In this document: in pieces, positions 26,332 through 36,278 of the stretch | Position numbering within the stretch: position 1 is the first letter of the stretch | Layout of the letters: the number at the start of each line of letters is the position of its first letter | Assembly (NCBI RefSeq): GCF_040954645.1 | Contig: NC_092813.1 | Coordinates: 19,035,735-19,099,734, forward strand | Direction of reading: 5' to 3' | Length of the DNA stretch: 64,000 nt | From: Diabrotica undecimpunctata | Taxonomy: Eukaryota; Arthropoda; Insecta; Coleoptera; Chrysomelidae | Notes under the pieces: generated by a model | Seen by the model: the letters and a program-made list of their open reading frames with translations, nothing else | The model's database searches: none | Told to the model about the DNA's origin: nothing | Made by a program: the position numbers and the translations under genes

Positions 26332-26673
26332 CATCATCATCAATCAGCCAATCCTGTCCACTGCTGGACATAGGCCTCCCTCAGTTCTTTCCAGTGTTCT
26401 CTACACTGGGCCGCTTGTAGCCAGTTTCCCGCTACTCTTTTTATGTCGTCGGTCCATCTAGTCGGTGGTCGTCCTCGGCTTCTTTTATAATTTCTGAGCC
26501 TCCATTCCATAATTCGTCTTGTCCATCGTCCATCTTGTGTTCTGGCTAAGTGTCCTGCCCAGTTCCACTTAAGTCTCGTGGTTCTTTCGATGACGTCTTG
26601 AACTCCTGATCTTTGCCTGATTTGTCGGTTTGTTATGTGGTCTCGGAGGCTCACATTCAGCATTGCACGTTCC
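26332..26673 (-). mobile_element. Short 3' LINE fragment with its own TSD
   Basis: An 11-bp duplication ACTCCAATTAT (26321-26331, 26674-26684) brackets a 342-bp minus-strand LINE end with an (ATG)n tail. It encodes the C-terminal region: IERTTRLKWNWAGHLAR, then RSRGRPPTRWTDDIKRVAG, then WKELREAYVQQW, and stops at LAD. It is a severely 5'-truncated insertion. Confidence 0.87.
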
Positions 26674-28446
26674 ACTCCAATTATAAGAGTCTTAAATTAT
26701 CTACTTTAAAATGTAATTTATATTATAATTGACAGAGTAAGTTTAAAAAATAGAAGTAATGATTATAAAAATATTAAAAAAAAATCAGCCTCTTAACATT
26801 TATCTCAAATTATCTATAAACTATAAATTTTGAGTAAACTATAATTTTGGTTGTTTATTTTTATTAGGAGAACAACATGAAGTACTCAAAAAAGAAGATT
26901 TTGTCTTAGGATTTATGAATTCTGTAATGGACGATAAGTTACGAAAATTCTCTAGCATAATTTGTATGGATGGAACACATGGCACTAATAAGGGAGGGAT
27001 GGACTTAACAATAGTTCTCATTAAGTATGACAAAAATGCGGGTTTTCCAGTTGCATTCTTATTATCAAACAGATTGGACCAACAAGTTCAAGAAGTTTTT
27101 TTAGGTATGTATTATATGAGTACCTAGTGACAATTTATGACTGGTAAGAATAATTTTCAAAAACCTTTAGGTGCCCTTAAGAATAAGATGCAGACCGAAA
27201 TTCAGGCAGATCATTTCATGAGTGATGATGATCCTAAATATTATAATGCATGGGTGAAGATAATTTGAAATCGACCAAGGAGGCTGTTATGCACCTGGCA
27301 TGTGGTAAGAAGTTGGAATATTCAAGGGAAGAAGAAAATACAGGATCCAATTTTGAAAAAATAAATGAAAAATGAAATGAAGAGAATTATTAACGAAACT
27401 AATGAAGCTCGATTTATAGACTTATGCAATATATATTTACGAAAATTACAAGAAGCAAATGAGCTTAATTTTTTTAATTATCTGACAGGGTAAATAAATG
27501 TATGAAATCATACATTTTAACTCACCCTTCAGTATATTTTTTTGTAGGTATTACTTTCAGAATGAAGAGAGGATCAAAATGTGGGCCCATTGTCACAGAA
27601 GAAATTCAGGAATAAATACAAATATGGCGATAGAACCATTTAACAACTTATTAAAAACCAACCATCTAAGGAGAAATGCTGCAGTGAGAATTGAAAAACT
27701 ATTGGACACAATTGACGATTTAGTGGATATAAAAATGTGGAAGAGAATTATAGACATGGAAAGACCAAATGCAAACAGTTATCAAGATAGGGTTATAGCA
27801 AAAGCACACAAAATAGCAGAAATGATGAAAGAAAAAGTGGAAGTTAAGAAGAATGTGAAGGTGGATGGGCAATTTCAGGTAAAATCCTTTAGGGATCCTA
27901 ATAAATTATATAATGTTAATATAAGACAACTGTGTGAAAATGAGTCGTAAGACATTGTTTTGTAGAGTATGTAAAATTTGTATTCATCGATACCAGTGTG
28001 ATTGTGCTGAATATGTGGTGAGGAATACACTGTGTAAGCATGTGCACTTGGTAAGAATGTATGAGGAGCGTGTGGGTACTAACTCTGTTTTAGATGATGC
28101 TGCAAGGTTTTTGGGAGAAAATTCAATTATCAAATCAAGTCATGAGGAGGAAATTAATGAATTTATCAGAAAGAAGCTGGAACAGAGAAATGTGATCCAG
28201 GAAAACACCATCCAACAACGTCTTCAAGACTTACAACACTTTAAAAATGTCATAGACAGCTTAGTTGACTTAGATGATGAAAGTTATACACAATTAAAAG
28301 ACACAAGCATAAAAATTTTTATGAGAGATGTTGAAGAAGCAAAGCGTAAGACGAAGGAAAAATTTCAGGAAGCCACTAAGGATATTACAAAGAAGCGAAA
28401 AATGGAAAAACAGCAATATTTTCCTTCAAATAAAAAAAGAAACTGA

Positions 28447-28934
28447 TTAGAAATTAAATTTGAACAATTCTTGTAGCTCACATATATTTTTTGTTTTTAT
28501 ATCTGTATTAAATTGTTATTATAGCTTTATAGGCTTATTGACAAGAAAATTTAACATTATATGTTTACTTGATTAGTAATAGTAAAATTTCATAAAATAT
28601 ATGTATGCATGCTTAAGTTAGGTCTGAATTTTAAATCATGTTAAGTAATGATGTTATTTGTACACTTTTATATTAGAGTTGTTGTATTTTGAAATCAGGA
28701 TGTACTGGGTCCTAGACCAGGTTTAGAGGGGGTTTACTTTCGCCATTGCACCAATAAGGCCCCCCTCAAAGAATAAATTTTAAACATAGCTATTTAATGT
28801 TTTATTTGATTTGCAATAGTTATTTCCAGTAAACATTTGCTTAATTTTGTTCAGAAAATTTTTCACCTGATGGTAAAACATAACTTAGTTCAAGTTTCTA
28901 GAAATAAAAGTAGATAAAAGTCAATTTGGATATA
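28447..28934. other. MULE 3' non-coding sequence
   Basis: AT-rich sequence following the MULE stop codon, up to the Tc1 element. No gene or repeat is recognised. Confidence 0.5.
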
Positions 28935-30475
28935 CACTTCTCAACAATTGAAGTGGATATTATGAAAATGTGTATTTTATTTTTTGTTCATAAGGTCAAA
29001 TAGAAAAATGGAGTGATATAAATAAATATTTATTTTTACTTCGTATTTTCATACAGATGAACCGAAAAAAAGAAATTCTTTATGAAAAAAAAAATAGAAA
29101 ATAAACAAAAATTACAAAATTAACAACCTAAAATTTCTATTCCTGCTCAATTTCTAATATCCCGAAAAATAAATTAATAGTGTGTGGATCCACTTCTAAG
29201 TCGCCTTAGTACTTAAACCCTATTTGAAAGATCTCTTATTAAATTATTGACGAACTGCTGCGGTATACGTTCCCAAATCGCGCGTAATGTATTGGCCAAC
29301 TGATCTAAGGCTTGGGGCGGTTGAAGGAGCCTGTTTTGTTGCCTAGACATTTCGGCCCAAACATGTTCAATGCCATTCATATCAGGTGAACACGGTGGCC
29401 ACTCCATTCTTGTAATGGCATGAGATTCTATACACTCGTTGACAATTCTCGTACGGTGAGGGCGAGCATAATCATCAATCAGAACAAATTTTTCGCCTAT
29501 TTCACCAAAAAATGGAACAACTATTGGTACTATGACTCTGTCTCGATATCGTGTAGCAGTCATTGTCTCATTAATTAAAACGACTACGTCCGTGCGATCG
29601 TCAAAACATATGCCTCTCCACACGCAAACGGATCCAAATCCAAAAATAGTGGTTGGGACTCTCAGATTTTCATTGTAACGCTGCCCTCTTTTCCTCCACA
29701 CCAATATTCGGCCATCATTGATATACAAACGAAATCTGGAATCGTCAGTAAAGAGACAATTCCTCCAATTTTCGAAATTCCACTGATAGTGTTCCATCGC
29801 CCAGCGATATCTGCATGCACGGTGCTCCCTAGTTACTCGTGGATGGGTGGCGCGCCGTCTAGCTCTTAAATTGGATGCATGTAACCGTCTTTTGACATTT
29901 TGACTGGAAATCGCTCGTCCAGTAGCATGCCTGAAGATACTGCTAATTCTAGAAGCCGTGAATATTGGGTTTCTTCTTGCCGTCAGAACTACAAAACTGT
30001 CTTGCCGACGAAGTGTAGATCGTTCTCTTCCTCCTCCATGCCTGTATGTTGCAGATCCAGTTGCTACATACCGATTCCATGCACGACTTATCACACTTTG
30101 CGACACATTTAACCTCATAGCAACCTCTTGTTGAGTTATGCCTTGTTGGATCCAACGAACTAATTGCTCGAGCTGCACTAGTTTTAAACGTCTTTGCGGC
30201 ATAATGTTTTTGTGAAAAATAGATTTCTTGACTTATTGACAACTGGTAAAGCCAATACAAGCACTTTTATACGAATGATATATTCATGTTTGGAACAACA
30301 TGTCTCTCTTTGTACGAGATAAGGGCCGATAAGAATAGGGAGAAAAAAACCACATGCATAAAATATTGGCAATAAAGATAGCATATAGAGTATAGTACAG
30401 GCAATTATTTTAAAAATAGTTTTATACGTTAATTTTAGGAATTTTAAAATTATCCACTTCAATTGTTGAGTAGTG
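28935..30475 (-). mobile_element. Tc1/mariner transposon, structurally intact
   Basis: Inverted ends CACTTCTCAACAATTGAAG and CACTACTCAACAATTGAAG (one difference, continuing to GTGGATA) abut TA on both sides, the Tc1/mariner target. The 1.54-kb element contains one open transposase frame. The repeated TATA at each edge leaves the exact border uncertain by 2 bp. Confidence 0.9.
29213..30202 (-). CDS. Tc1-like DD34E transposase, intact 329 aa
   Basis: Single open frame of normal Tc1 length, starting MPQRRLKLV at an ATG. The N-terminal paired helix-turn-helix includes GITQQEVAMRLNVSQS. The catalytic triad is LFTDDSRF, LIDDYARPH and NGIEHVW, with 34 residues between the second Asp and the Glu. 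CSPDMNGIEH replaces the usual SPDLNPIEH, and Tyr follows the second Asp where Asn is common. It cuts and pastes the element at TA. No lesion is visible, so it may be functional. Confidence 0.92.
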   Translation of the reverse strand: MPQRRLKLVQLEQLVRWIQQGITQQEVAMRLNVSQSVISRAWNRYVATGSATYRHGGGRERSTLRRQDSFVVLTARRNPIFTASRISSIFRHATGRAISSQNVKRRLHASNLRARRRATHPRVTREHRACRYRWAMEHYQWNFENWRNCLFTDDSRFRLYINDGRILVWRKRGQRYNENLRVPTTIFGFGSVCVWRGICFDDRTDVVVLINETMTATRYRDRVIVPIVVPFFGEIGEKFVLIDDYARPHRTRIVNECIESHAITRMEWPPCSPDMNGIEHVWAEMSRQQNRLLQPPQALDQLANTLRAIWERIPQQFVNNLIRDLSNRV

Positions 30476-30478
30476 TAT

Positions 30479-31337
30479 ATAAGGCAAGTTGACAATAGCA
30501 ATTTTTATTATAAAACAGCTAATGGAAAATTTAAAGTGAAAACGAAAGGCTTTACATAATTTTTATCAAACTTGAGATGGCATATGCCTACAAAAAAAAT
30601 TAAAATAATAATACCTAGATATTTAATAAAAAAAAAACAGCACTAGGATATCATACACAGTCAGCTTATTCTTAAAATATATAGTACTAATACCCAAGTA
30701 CTTCGCCTGTACCTTTGAGGTTTTTAAAAACACAGTTCTTCGAAATATTCAACAGAATGTCAACTGTAAACCTTTTAATAAAGATAGTAAGTCACATCCC
30801 TGGTAGACGGTAATTACTTATTCATCACTATTAATTTGTCCTAATTGCTTCAAGTTTTTGTTTGAAAGAGAAAAACTAAAAATACAAACCTCACAATTGC
30901 AGTTATTGCTATTTACAAACAAACAAATTGTTTTTTCAAAAAAGAAAGATGATCTTCATATACCTTGTACTAATTATGCATATCTTCATATAACTTTATA
31001 ATATACAAAAAAAAAACAATTACATACCAGTTCGACACCTAAAATATTACACAACTCTGAGTTAATTTAACAGCCACAAGTTGATTATGATTAACTAATT
31101 GGGCGCAAAATTTACCATAAAGTTCCGAAACTTATTTGATCAAGGTTTAATGGGCTGACTTAGTAATCGTCAGTAACAGAAGGTTCCGGCCTTAAATGTT
31201 AATATACCTAGGTATTTTATAAAAAAAAGAACAGCGCTAGGATATCATACACAGTCAGCTTATTCCTAAAATATGTAGTACTAATACCCAAGTTTCATTT
31301 TAATAAACATGAAATCTGCCAAATTTTAAATTAATAT
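30479..31337. repeat. MULE right inverted repeat, inner part with internal duplication
   Basis: Two stretches, 30630-30711 and 31220-31300, both match the same part of the left repeat (GGATATCATACACAGTCAGC...TAGTACTAATACCCAAGT). The roughly 500 bp between them has no counterpart at the left end and no recognisable gene. This looks like a local duplication or an insertion at the repeat. Confidence 0.6.
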
Positions 31338-31718
31338 ACACCTACCGATCGATACGGCAACGGAGTACTAAGCAGATAAAAGTAAATATATTTTTCTCCT
31401 ACTAAAATCCCAAATATTACGATTAGTAGCGAAAAATAATTTACGGTTTGTTTACATATGTGAATTTAAAAAGGCTTCGTAATACCACAGTGAGAAATTT
31501 CTGGAAAAAACTCGCTTTCGGTAAAAACTAGTGTTTGAAGTGATAAAAGTAAGTAATGTTATTTACAATTCGAAACAGTCATACTGGAGGAACTCTGGCC
31601 GTTAGCTTTGCGACGTTGCCAAAGTTAAAAATAGTTCTGTAAACTGAGGACTGATAGGAACTGCATTTCTGAGCGGTTGAAGCGAATCTAGTTCCTTTCG
31701 CGGTCCTTAGAAACAGAT

Positions 31719-32480
31719 ATGATGTACACGGACAGTGATGATAACGCGTCAGAAGGCAAGAAGAGAAAAGATAGAGAGTCAACTTCATCTTTCCTGCAGA
31801 GCAAAAAAACTGCCAGAACTCCAAGCAAAATAAAACCAAAGGAAGAAGATTCAGAGGATTTGGACGACGTTATAAGCATGTTCAAGAAGATGATGGAAGA
31901 ACTGAAAGAAATCAGGAATGAAAATAAGGAATATAGAGAAGAGATGATAGCGCTGAAAAAAGAAAATATAAAGATAAATCAAGAATTGGAAGAAACACAA
32001 AACAAATTAACCCAGGTTGAAAACAAAGTAGAAAGAATTGAAAAACAGATGAAAAGAAATAACATAGTAATTACGGGTCTACCAATAAACGCAACAGATG
32101 AAACACTCTTAAAAAATAACATAAAAGATTTTATACAAAAGCACCTAAAACAGGAAATAGAATCTGCAATGAAGTTAAAGAACAATATATGTCTGGTACA
32201 AATGAAGGATTATGGCAAAAAAATTAAGGTAATGAAAGAAAAAAGCAAACTCAGATTTCTTACTGGAGAAAAGATCTTCATCAACGATGACATGACCGAA
32301 AAAGAAAGACACATGAGGAAGGAAATCGTAAATAAAAGCAAGGAATTAAGAGCTGAAGGTAGAAATGTAAAGATAGGGTACAGAAAACTAACTGTGGATG
32401 GTATAAATTGGGTATGGGCCGGAAATGGTACTTTCAAACGAGAAAAATCTAGAAATATGGACCCAAAAAACGGCATATAG
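31719..32480 (+). CDS. LINE copy 2 ORF1, 253 aa
   Basis: Starts at ATGATG after a 5' UTR of about 370 bases. Residues 1-55 are basic and Ser-rich, about 60-115 form a coiled coil (ENKEYREEMIALKKENIK), followed by NNIVITGLPINATDETLLK, then a basic domain with KLRFLTGEKIFINDD and NWVWAGNGTFK. This matches the general form of LINE ORF1 proteins, which coat the RNA. It lacks CCHC knuckles, unlike LINE-A. The frame ends CCA AAA AAC GGC ATA TAG, a slippery site directly before the stop. Confidence 0.88.
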   Translation: MMYTDSDDNASEGKKRKDRESTSSFLQSKKTARTPSKIKPKEEDSEDLDDVISMFKKMMEELKEIRNENKEYREEMIALKKENIKINQELEETQNKLTQVENKVERIEKQMKRNNIVITGLPINATDETLLKNNIKDFIQKHLKQEIESAMKLKNNICLVQMKDYGKKIKVMKEKSKLRFLTGEKIFINDDMTEKERHMRKEIVNKSKELRAEGRNVKIGYRKLTVDGINWVWAGNGTFKREKSRNMDPKNGI

Positions 32481-32513
32481 TAGTGGAAAAAGGAAAAGAT
32501 GGCCCATTATGCC
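32465..32513 (+). promoter_or_regulatory. Candidate -1 ribosomal frameshift site, ORF1 to ORF2
   Basis: The heptamer A AAA AAC at 32465-32471 is read in the ORF1 frame as (CC)A AAA AAC. A -1 slip enters the ORF2 frame, which is open from 32453 onward. ORF1 stops 6 bases after the heptamer. GGCATA (32472-32477) can pair with TATGCC (32508-32513), a weak stem directly abutting the heptamer. Copy 1 has the same heptamer, stop and pairing bases. Alternatives are reinitiation, or starting ORF2 at ATG 32528. Confidence 0.6.
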
Positions 32514-35485
32514 AACGAACCCTAGCGATGAACAGGAAAATGAGTTTGAACATAAATAGCAAAATAAAAAATAAGAATATGTACCTAAATATTGCGACAT
32601 GGAATGTTCGAGGAGTATACGAGGAGGGAGCATTAATTAACCTAATAGAAGAACTAAAAAAATATAAAATACACATCTTAGCACTACAGGAAACACATTT
32701 AACTGGAAACAACGTCGAAAAGATTGGCCCATACACGTTTTATACAAGTGGAGGCAATAATAGGAATTTTGGAGTGGGTTTTCTGGTACATGAAGACGTG
32801 GAGCAGGTAAAACGATTCGTAGTAAAATCTGACAGAATGTGTGCAATTAGAATTAAAGGAAAAAATAACATGATATCGTTGATAAATATACATGCTCCAA
32901 CAGAAGAAAAAGAAGAAGAAGTGAAAGATGAATTCTATGAAGAATTAGAGTCATTGTGTGAAGAAATGCCCAGACAAGACACTAAAATTATTATAGGCGA
33001 CGCCAATGCAAAGGTCGGAAGAGAAGATATATATAAAAACATAACAGGGGGTGAAAGTAAACATTTGAATACAAATGATAATGGACAGAGATTAATCACA
33101 TTCGCAATTGAAAACAGGATGAAGATAATGAGTACCCATTTTAGGAGAAAAAATATATATAAAGGAACGTGGAAAATTCCGGGGTCAAATGGAACTAATC
33201 AAATAGACCACATCTTAATACAAGAGAAGTTTGCGAATTTAATAACAAATGTGAAAACGTGCAGAGGGGCTGACGTAGACTCAGATCATTTTTTGGTTAG
33301 AATTAATATGAGAGAAGCAATAATTAAAAGGCATAAACGGAAAAAGAAAGTGCAACGTAAATTTAACTTTGAAAAACTGCGAAAATTTGAGGTAAAGCAG
33401 GACTATCAAAAGGATATACAAGAAACCTACGCTAAACAAGATAGTACTACTGTGAGTAACATACAACAAAAGTTCTTGAAAATGACAAACACTATAAAGG
33501 AAGCTACGTCGAAGAACATACCAAGAGCAAAAAGATTTAGAAAAAACCACTGGTTCAATGACGAATGCAGAACAGAGTTAAAAAAAAGATCAGATTTGAG
33601 ATTAAAAAGTTTACGTTCGCAAAAACAAGACGACCTAGAAAGGTATGCCGTACAACGAAAAAAAGTAAAGAGAATCCTAAGGGAGCGGAAACGAAAGTAT
33701 ATGGAGAATAAAATTAAGCGCATTGAAGAAAATTACAAGAAAAATGAAATAAAAAATTTTTATAAAGAAGTAAAATACATTAAAACTGGGTACCAGGGAA
33801 GAACGATGAATGTAAAAGATAAGCAAGGAAACCTGATAGTGGATGAAGACCAAATATGTGAAAGGTGGAAAGAATATTTCGAAGAGATACTAAATGACGA
33901 AGTGACTACTGAAGAAAATTGTTATGTTCCTAGACCTCAAATAGTAATAGAAGAAATACCAAAGCCCACAAGAGAAGAAATTGAAGAAATAATAAAAGAT
34001 ATGAAAAACCAAAAAAGTCCCGGGGAGATCGGCATTGTGGCAGAGAACATAAAATATGGAGGAGAGGTCTTAATAAACAAACTTGGTGAGCTAATACTAG
34101 AAGTATGGGATGCCGAAGAAATGCCTCAAGAATGGAATAAGTCGATTATAATTCCTATACACAAAAAGGGAGATAGAACTGAATGCACAAACTATAGAGG
34201 AATATCCTTATTAGAAGTAATGTATAAAGTACTCGCCATACTAATTAAAAAACGATTAGAAATATATATAGAGAAGAATCTAGGAGAATACCAGGGAGGA
34301 TTTCGGAAAGGAAGATCAACAACCGATCAAATTTTTATGCTAAAACAAATCCTGACCAATTGCTATGAATACAACATTTCAGCACAAGTACTTTTTATTG
34401 ATTACAAAGCTGCCTACGATACAATAAACAGAAACAAGTTAATAGAAACACTAAAAGAATTCCAAGTGCCAGAAAAAATAATAAGATTGGTAAAAATGAC
34501 AATTAGACAAACCATTTGTGCTGTGAGATGCAACGGTACAGTCTCAGAAGAATTCGAAGTGAAAAAAGGTGTTCGCCAAGGAGACCCGTTATCTACATTG
34601 CTATTCAATATAGTTCTAGAAAAAATTGTAAGGATTAGTGGGATAAATAGGTCCGGTACTATTTTATACAAGGAGCACCAATGCTTAGCATACGCTGATG
34701 ATGTGGTTCTCATTGCAAGAAATGGAAAAGAACTATCAAATATAACAAAAAGACTGATTCGGGAAAGCTCTAAAATGGGACTGAAAGTTAATATTAATAA
34801 ATCGAAGTACATGGAGATCTCGAGCAAAAAAGGAATAAACACCAGGGGATCCTTTAAATTGGAGGTGGAGAATGGATCAGTTGTAGAATTCGAGAAGGTG
34901 GATGAATATATGTACTTAGGTACTCTTATTGATCAGACATGTAAAGAAGAAACTGAAATTAACCTGAGACTGACCAAGAGCAACAGGTGTGCTGGAGCCA
35001 TGAGCAAAATAATTAAGGCCAAAGATATATCTCGTAATACAAAAATAAGAGTATACAAAACTATAATTAGACCCACAATGCTATACGCTGCCGAGACATG
35101 GACTATGAACAAAACCGTACAGAACACATTGGAAGCATGGGAAAGAAAGATACTTCGCAAAATATATGGTGGAAAAGTAGTAGAAGGAGAATGGAGAAGA
35201 CGAACTAATGCAGAAGTGTATCAGTTGTATGCTAACCCTACAATAACAAATGTGGTGAAAAAACGTAGACTAGAATGGCTCGGCCATCTAGAAAGAATGC
35301 AAGGTAATAGACTAGTCAAGAATATTGCTTGGAGAGTACCTGAGGGCAAAAAAAAGAGAGGAAGACCAAGAAAGAAATGGAGAGATGCAGTGATGGAAGA
35401 TGTCAGAGAGATGGGAATCAGAGATTGGAAGCTGTTAGCTAAGAATAGAAAACGATGGAAATTATCCATCCAGCAATGGGCCTAA
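32483..35485 (+). CDS. LINE copy 2 ORF2, endonuclease-reverse transcriptase, intact
   Basis: Open for about 1000 codons. The frame begins at a GTG; the first ATG is at 32528, and entry by -1 frameshift from ORF1 is also possible. Endonuclease motifs are NIATWNVRGV, ALQETHL, IIGDANAKVG, NQIDHIL and SDHFLVRI. The reverse transcriptase has NYRGISLLEVMYK, LGEYQGGFRKGRSTTDQ, LFIDYKAAYDT, VRQGDPLSTLLFN and LAYADDVVLIA (active site near residue 736). The C-terminus has RRLEWLGHLERM and KKRGRPRKKWRDAV. It nicks the target and primes cDNA synthesis from the element RNA. No lesion is seen. Confidence 0.93.
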   Translation: MEKGKDGPLCQRTLAMNRKMSLNINSKIKNKNMYLNIATWNVRGVYEEGALINLIEELKKYKIHILALQETHLTGNNVEKIGPYTFYTSGGNNRNFGVGFLVHEDVEQVKRFVVKSDRMCAIRIKGKNNMISLINIHAPTEEKEEEVKDEFYEELESLCEEMPRQDTKIIIGDANAKVGREDIYKNITGGESKHLNTNDNGQRLITFAIENRMKIMSTHFRRKNIYKGTWKIPGSNGTNQIDHILIQEKFANLITNVKTCRGADVDSDHFLVRINMREAIIKRHKRKKKVQRKFNFEKLRKFEVKQDYQKDIQETYAKQDSTTVSNIQQKFLKMTNTIKEATSKNIPRAKRFRKNHWFNDECRTELKKRSDLRLKSLRSQKQDDLERYAVQRKKVKRILRERKRKYMENKIKRIEENYKKNEIKNFYKEVKYIKTGYQGRTMNVKDKQGNLIVDEDQICERWKEYFEEILNDEVTTEENCYVPRPQIVIEEIPKPTREEIEEIIKDMKNQKSPGEIGIVAENIKYGGEVLINKLGELILEVWDAEEMPQEWNKSIIIPIHKKGDRTECTNYRGISLLEVMYKVLAILIKKRLEIYIEKNLGEYQGGFRKGRSTTDQIFMLKQILTNCYEYNISAQVLFIDYKAAYDTINRNKLIETLKEFQVPEKIIRLVKMTIRQTICAVRCNGTVSEEFEVKKGVRQGDPLSTLLFNIVLEKIVRISGINRSGTILYKEHQCLAYADDVVLIARNGKELSNITKRLIRESSKMGLKVNINKSKYMEISSKKGINTRGSFKLEVENGSVVEFEKVDEYMYLGTLIDQTCKEETEINLRLTKSNRCAGAMSKIIKAKDISRNTKIRVYKTIIRPTMLYAAETWTMNKTVQNTLEAWERKILRKIYGGKVVEGEWRRRTNAEVYQLYANPTITNVVKKRRLEWLGHLERMQGNRLVKNIAWRVPEGKKKRGRPRKKWRDAVMEDVREMGIRDWKLLAKNRKRWKLSIQQWA

Positions 35486-35748
35486 AAGGCCTGTTAACGC
35501 TGTACATACATACATACACCTACCGATCAATCACAGCAAATGTACCTTGTTATTTTTAGTGTAGGAAAATGAAAGACATTTCAAATAAAACTGTAATAAG
35601 TCTGCTTAATCCTAAAATACAAATATTATCCTCTTCCTACCAATACCCCATTTTCAGTTCAATAAACATTAAACCCGCCAAATTTTAAATTAAGACACGC
35701 CCACCCACCAATCACAGCAAATAGACCCAGTGAATTTTAGTGTAGTCT

Positions 35749-36278
35749 GATCAGTATCAGTATCAGTTCAGCTCTAGCAGTCGAACAGTACGGACGCGAG
35801 TCAGCGAAGTGTGCTTAGGTGGGGACGACTGACCTATTGTCAACGGAGCTTTTCAGCTCCCGGTGGGTAAGACACCGAGTGTGGCATAGGCACTTGTCCT
35901 ACATATTAGCGAAAAGCGGATGCGAGGTTGTTATTAGTTAAACCGTCGGGGAGCTGTTTTTATAGGCTCCTCGCGGAGGCTACAATAGCTTCGCGTTTGC
36001 GAAGAATTCGGGATCACCTCAGTGTGTCGACAGGGATGACACTGTAAGGCCTTGACATTTGACAAGGTCGGACAGAAACGGCCCCTGCTCCTGAGGTGTG
36101 AGAAACTGGAAAAGGATCCCTGCCTGAGAAATCAGGTAGTGAACAACCGTGTGGTAGCTGGGACGACACCCAGGAAAACCGACTGGCAGCGGCCAGGCGG
36201 CACGACAAAAACAGAGTCCTCTGTGTAGCAAACTTATTAATAATTTTGAACTCGTAATGTTCACTGCCGTCCGGCATA
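35749..36278 (+). other. LINE-A 5' UTR
   Basis: Starts GATCAGTATCAGTATCAG and is clearly GC-richer than its surroundings (for example GCTTAGGTGGGGACGACTGACC). No frame is evident before the ORF1 ATG. It likely holds the internal promoter such LINEs need (inference from family). Confidence 0.65.

Larger units (their letters stand above)
20819..28446 (+). pseudogene. MULE transposase with C2H2 and SWIM zinc fingers, broken
   Basis: Exons are 20819-21212, 21270-21674 continuing at 24437-24464, 26868-27104, about 27171-27489, and 27548-28446. The N-terminus has two C2H2 fingers (CHLCSKTF...; CPLCEQ...). The MULE nuclease core gives CMDGTHGTN (first Asp), FMSDDDPKYYNAW (second Asp) and TNMAIEPFNNLLKT (probable Glu). 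The SWIM finger is CDCAEYVV...CKHVH. Lesions are the Sola-like insertion at 21674, an in-frame TGA after AWVKII, a TAA after DPILKK, and a frameshift near 27945. The 24465-26867 intron is enlarged by LINE debris. A basic C-terminal coiled coil ends the protein. Confidence 0.85.
31351..35515 (+). mobile_element. RTE-like LINE copy 2, full length and intact
   Basis: A 13-bp duplication ACACCTACCGATC (31338-31350, 35516-35528) brackets a 4165-bp LINE inside the MULE right repeat. It has a 5' UTR starting near CGGCAACGG, ORF1, ORF2, a very short 3' UTR and an ACATACATAC tail. Both reading frames are open. It is very similar over its whole length to copy 1. Confidence 0.93.
20072..35748 (+). mobile_element. 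MULE (Mutator-like) transposon with long inverted repeats
   Basis: Ends are AGACTACACTAAAATTCACTG and the inverse at the right (one base different in the first 30), continuing as terminal inverted repeats of roughly 470 bp. A 9-bp duplication GATCAGTAT lies at 20063-20071 and 35749-35757, the MULE-typical size. Inside is a MULE transposase gene. The present 15.7 kb is inflated by a Sola-like element, LINE fragments, a Tc1 element and LINE copy 2; the original was about 6-7 kb. Confidence 0.88.

Noticed and set aside
20072..35748. Polinton/Maverick, because of the 15.7-kb size and AG...CT ends
   Set aside because: No polymerase B, capsid or retroviral-type integrase is present; the size comes from nested insertions and the TSD is 9 bp, with a MULE gene inside.
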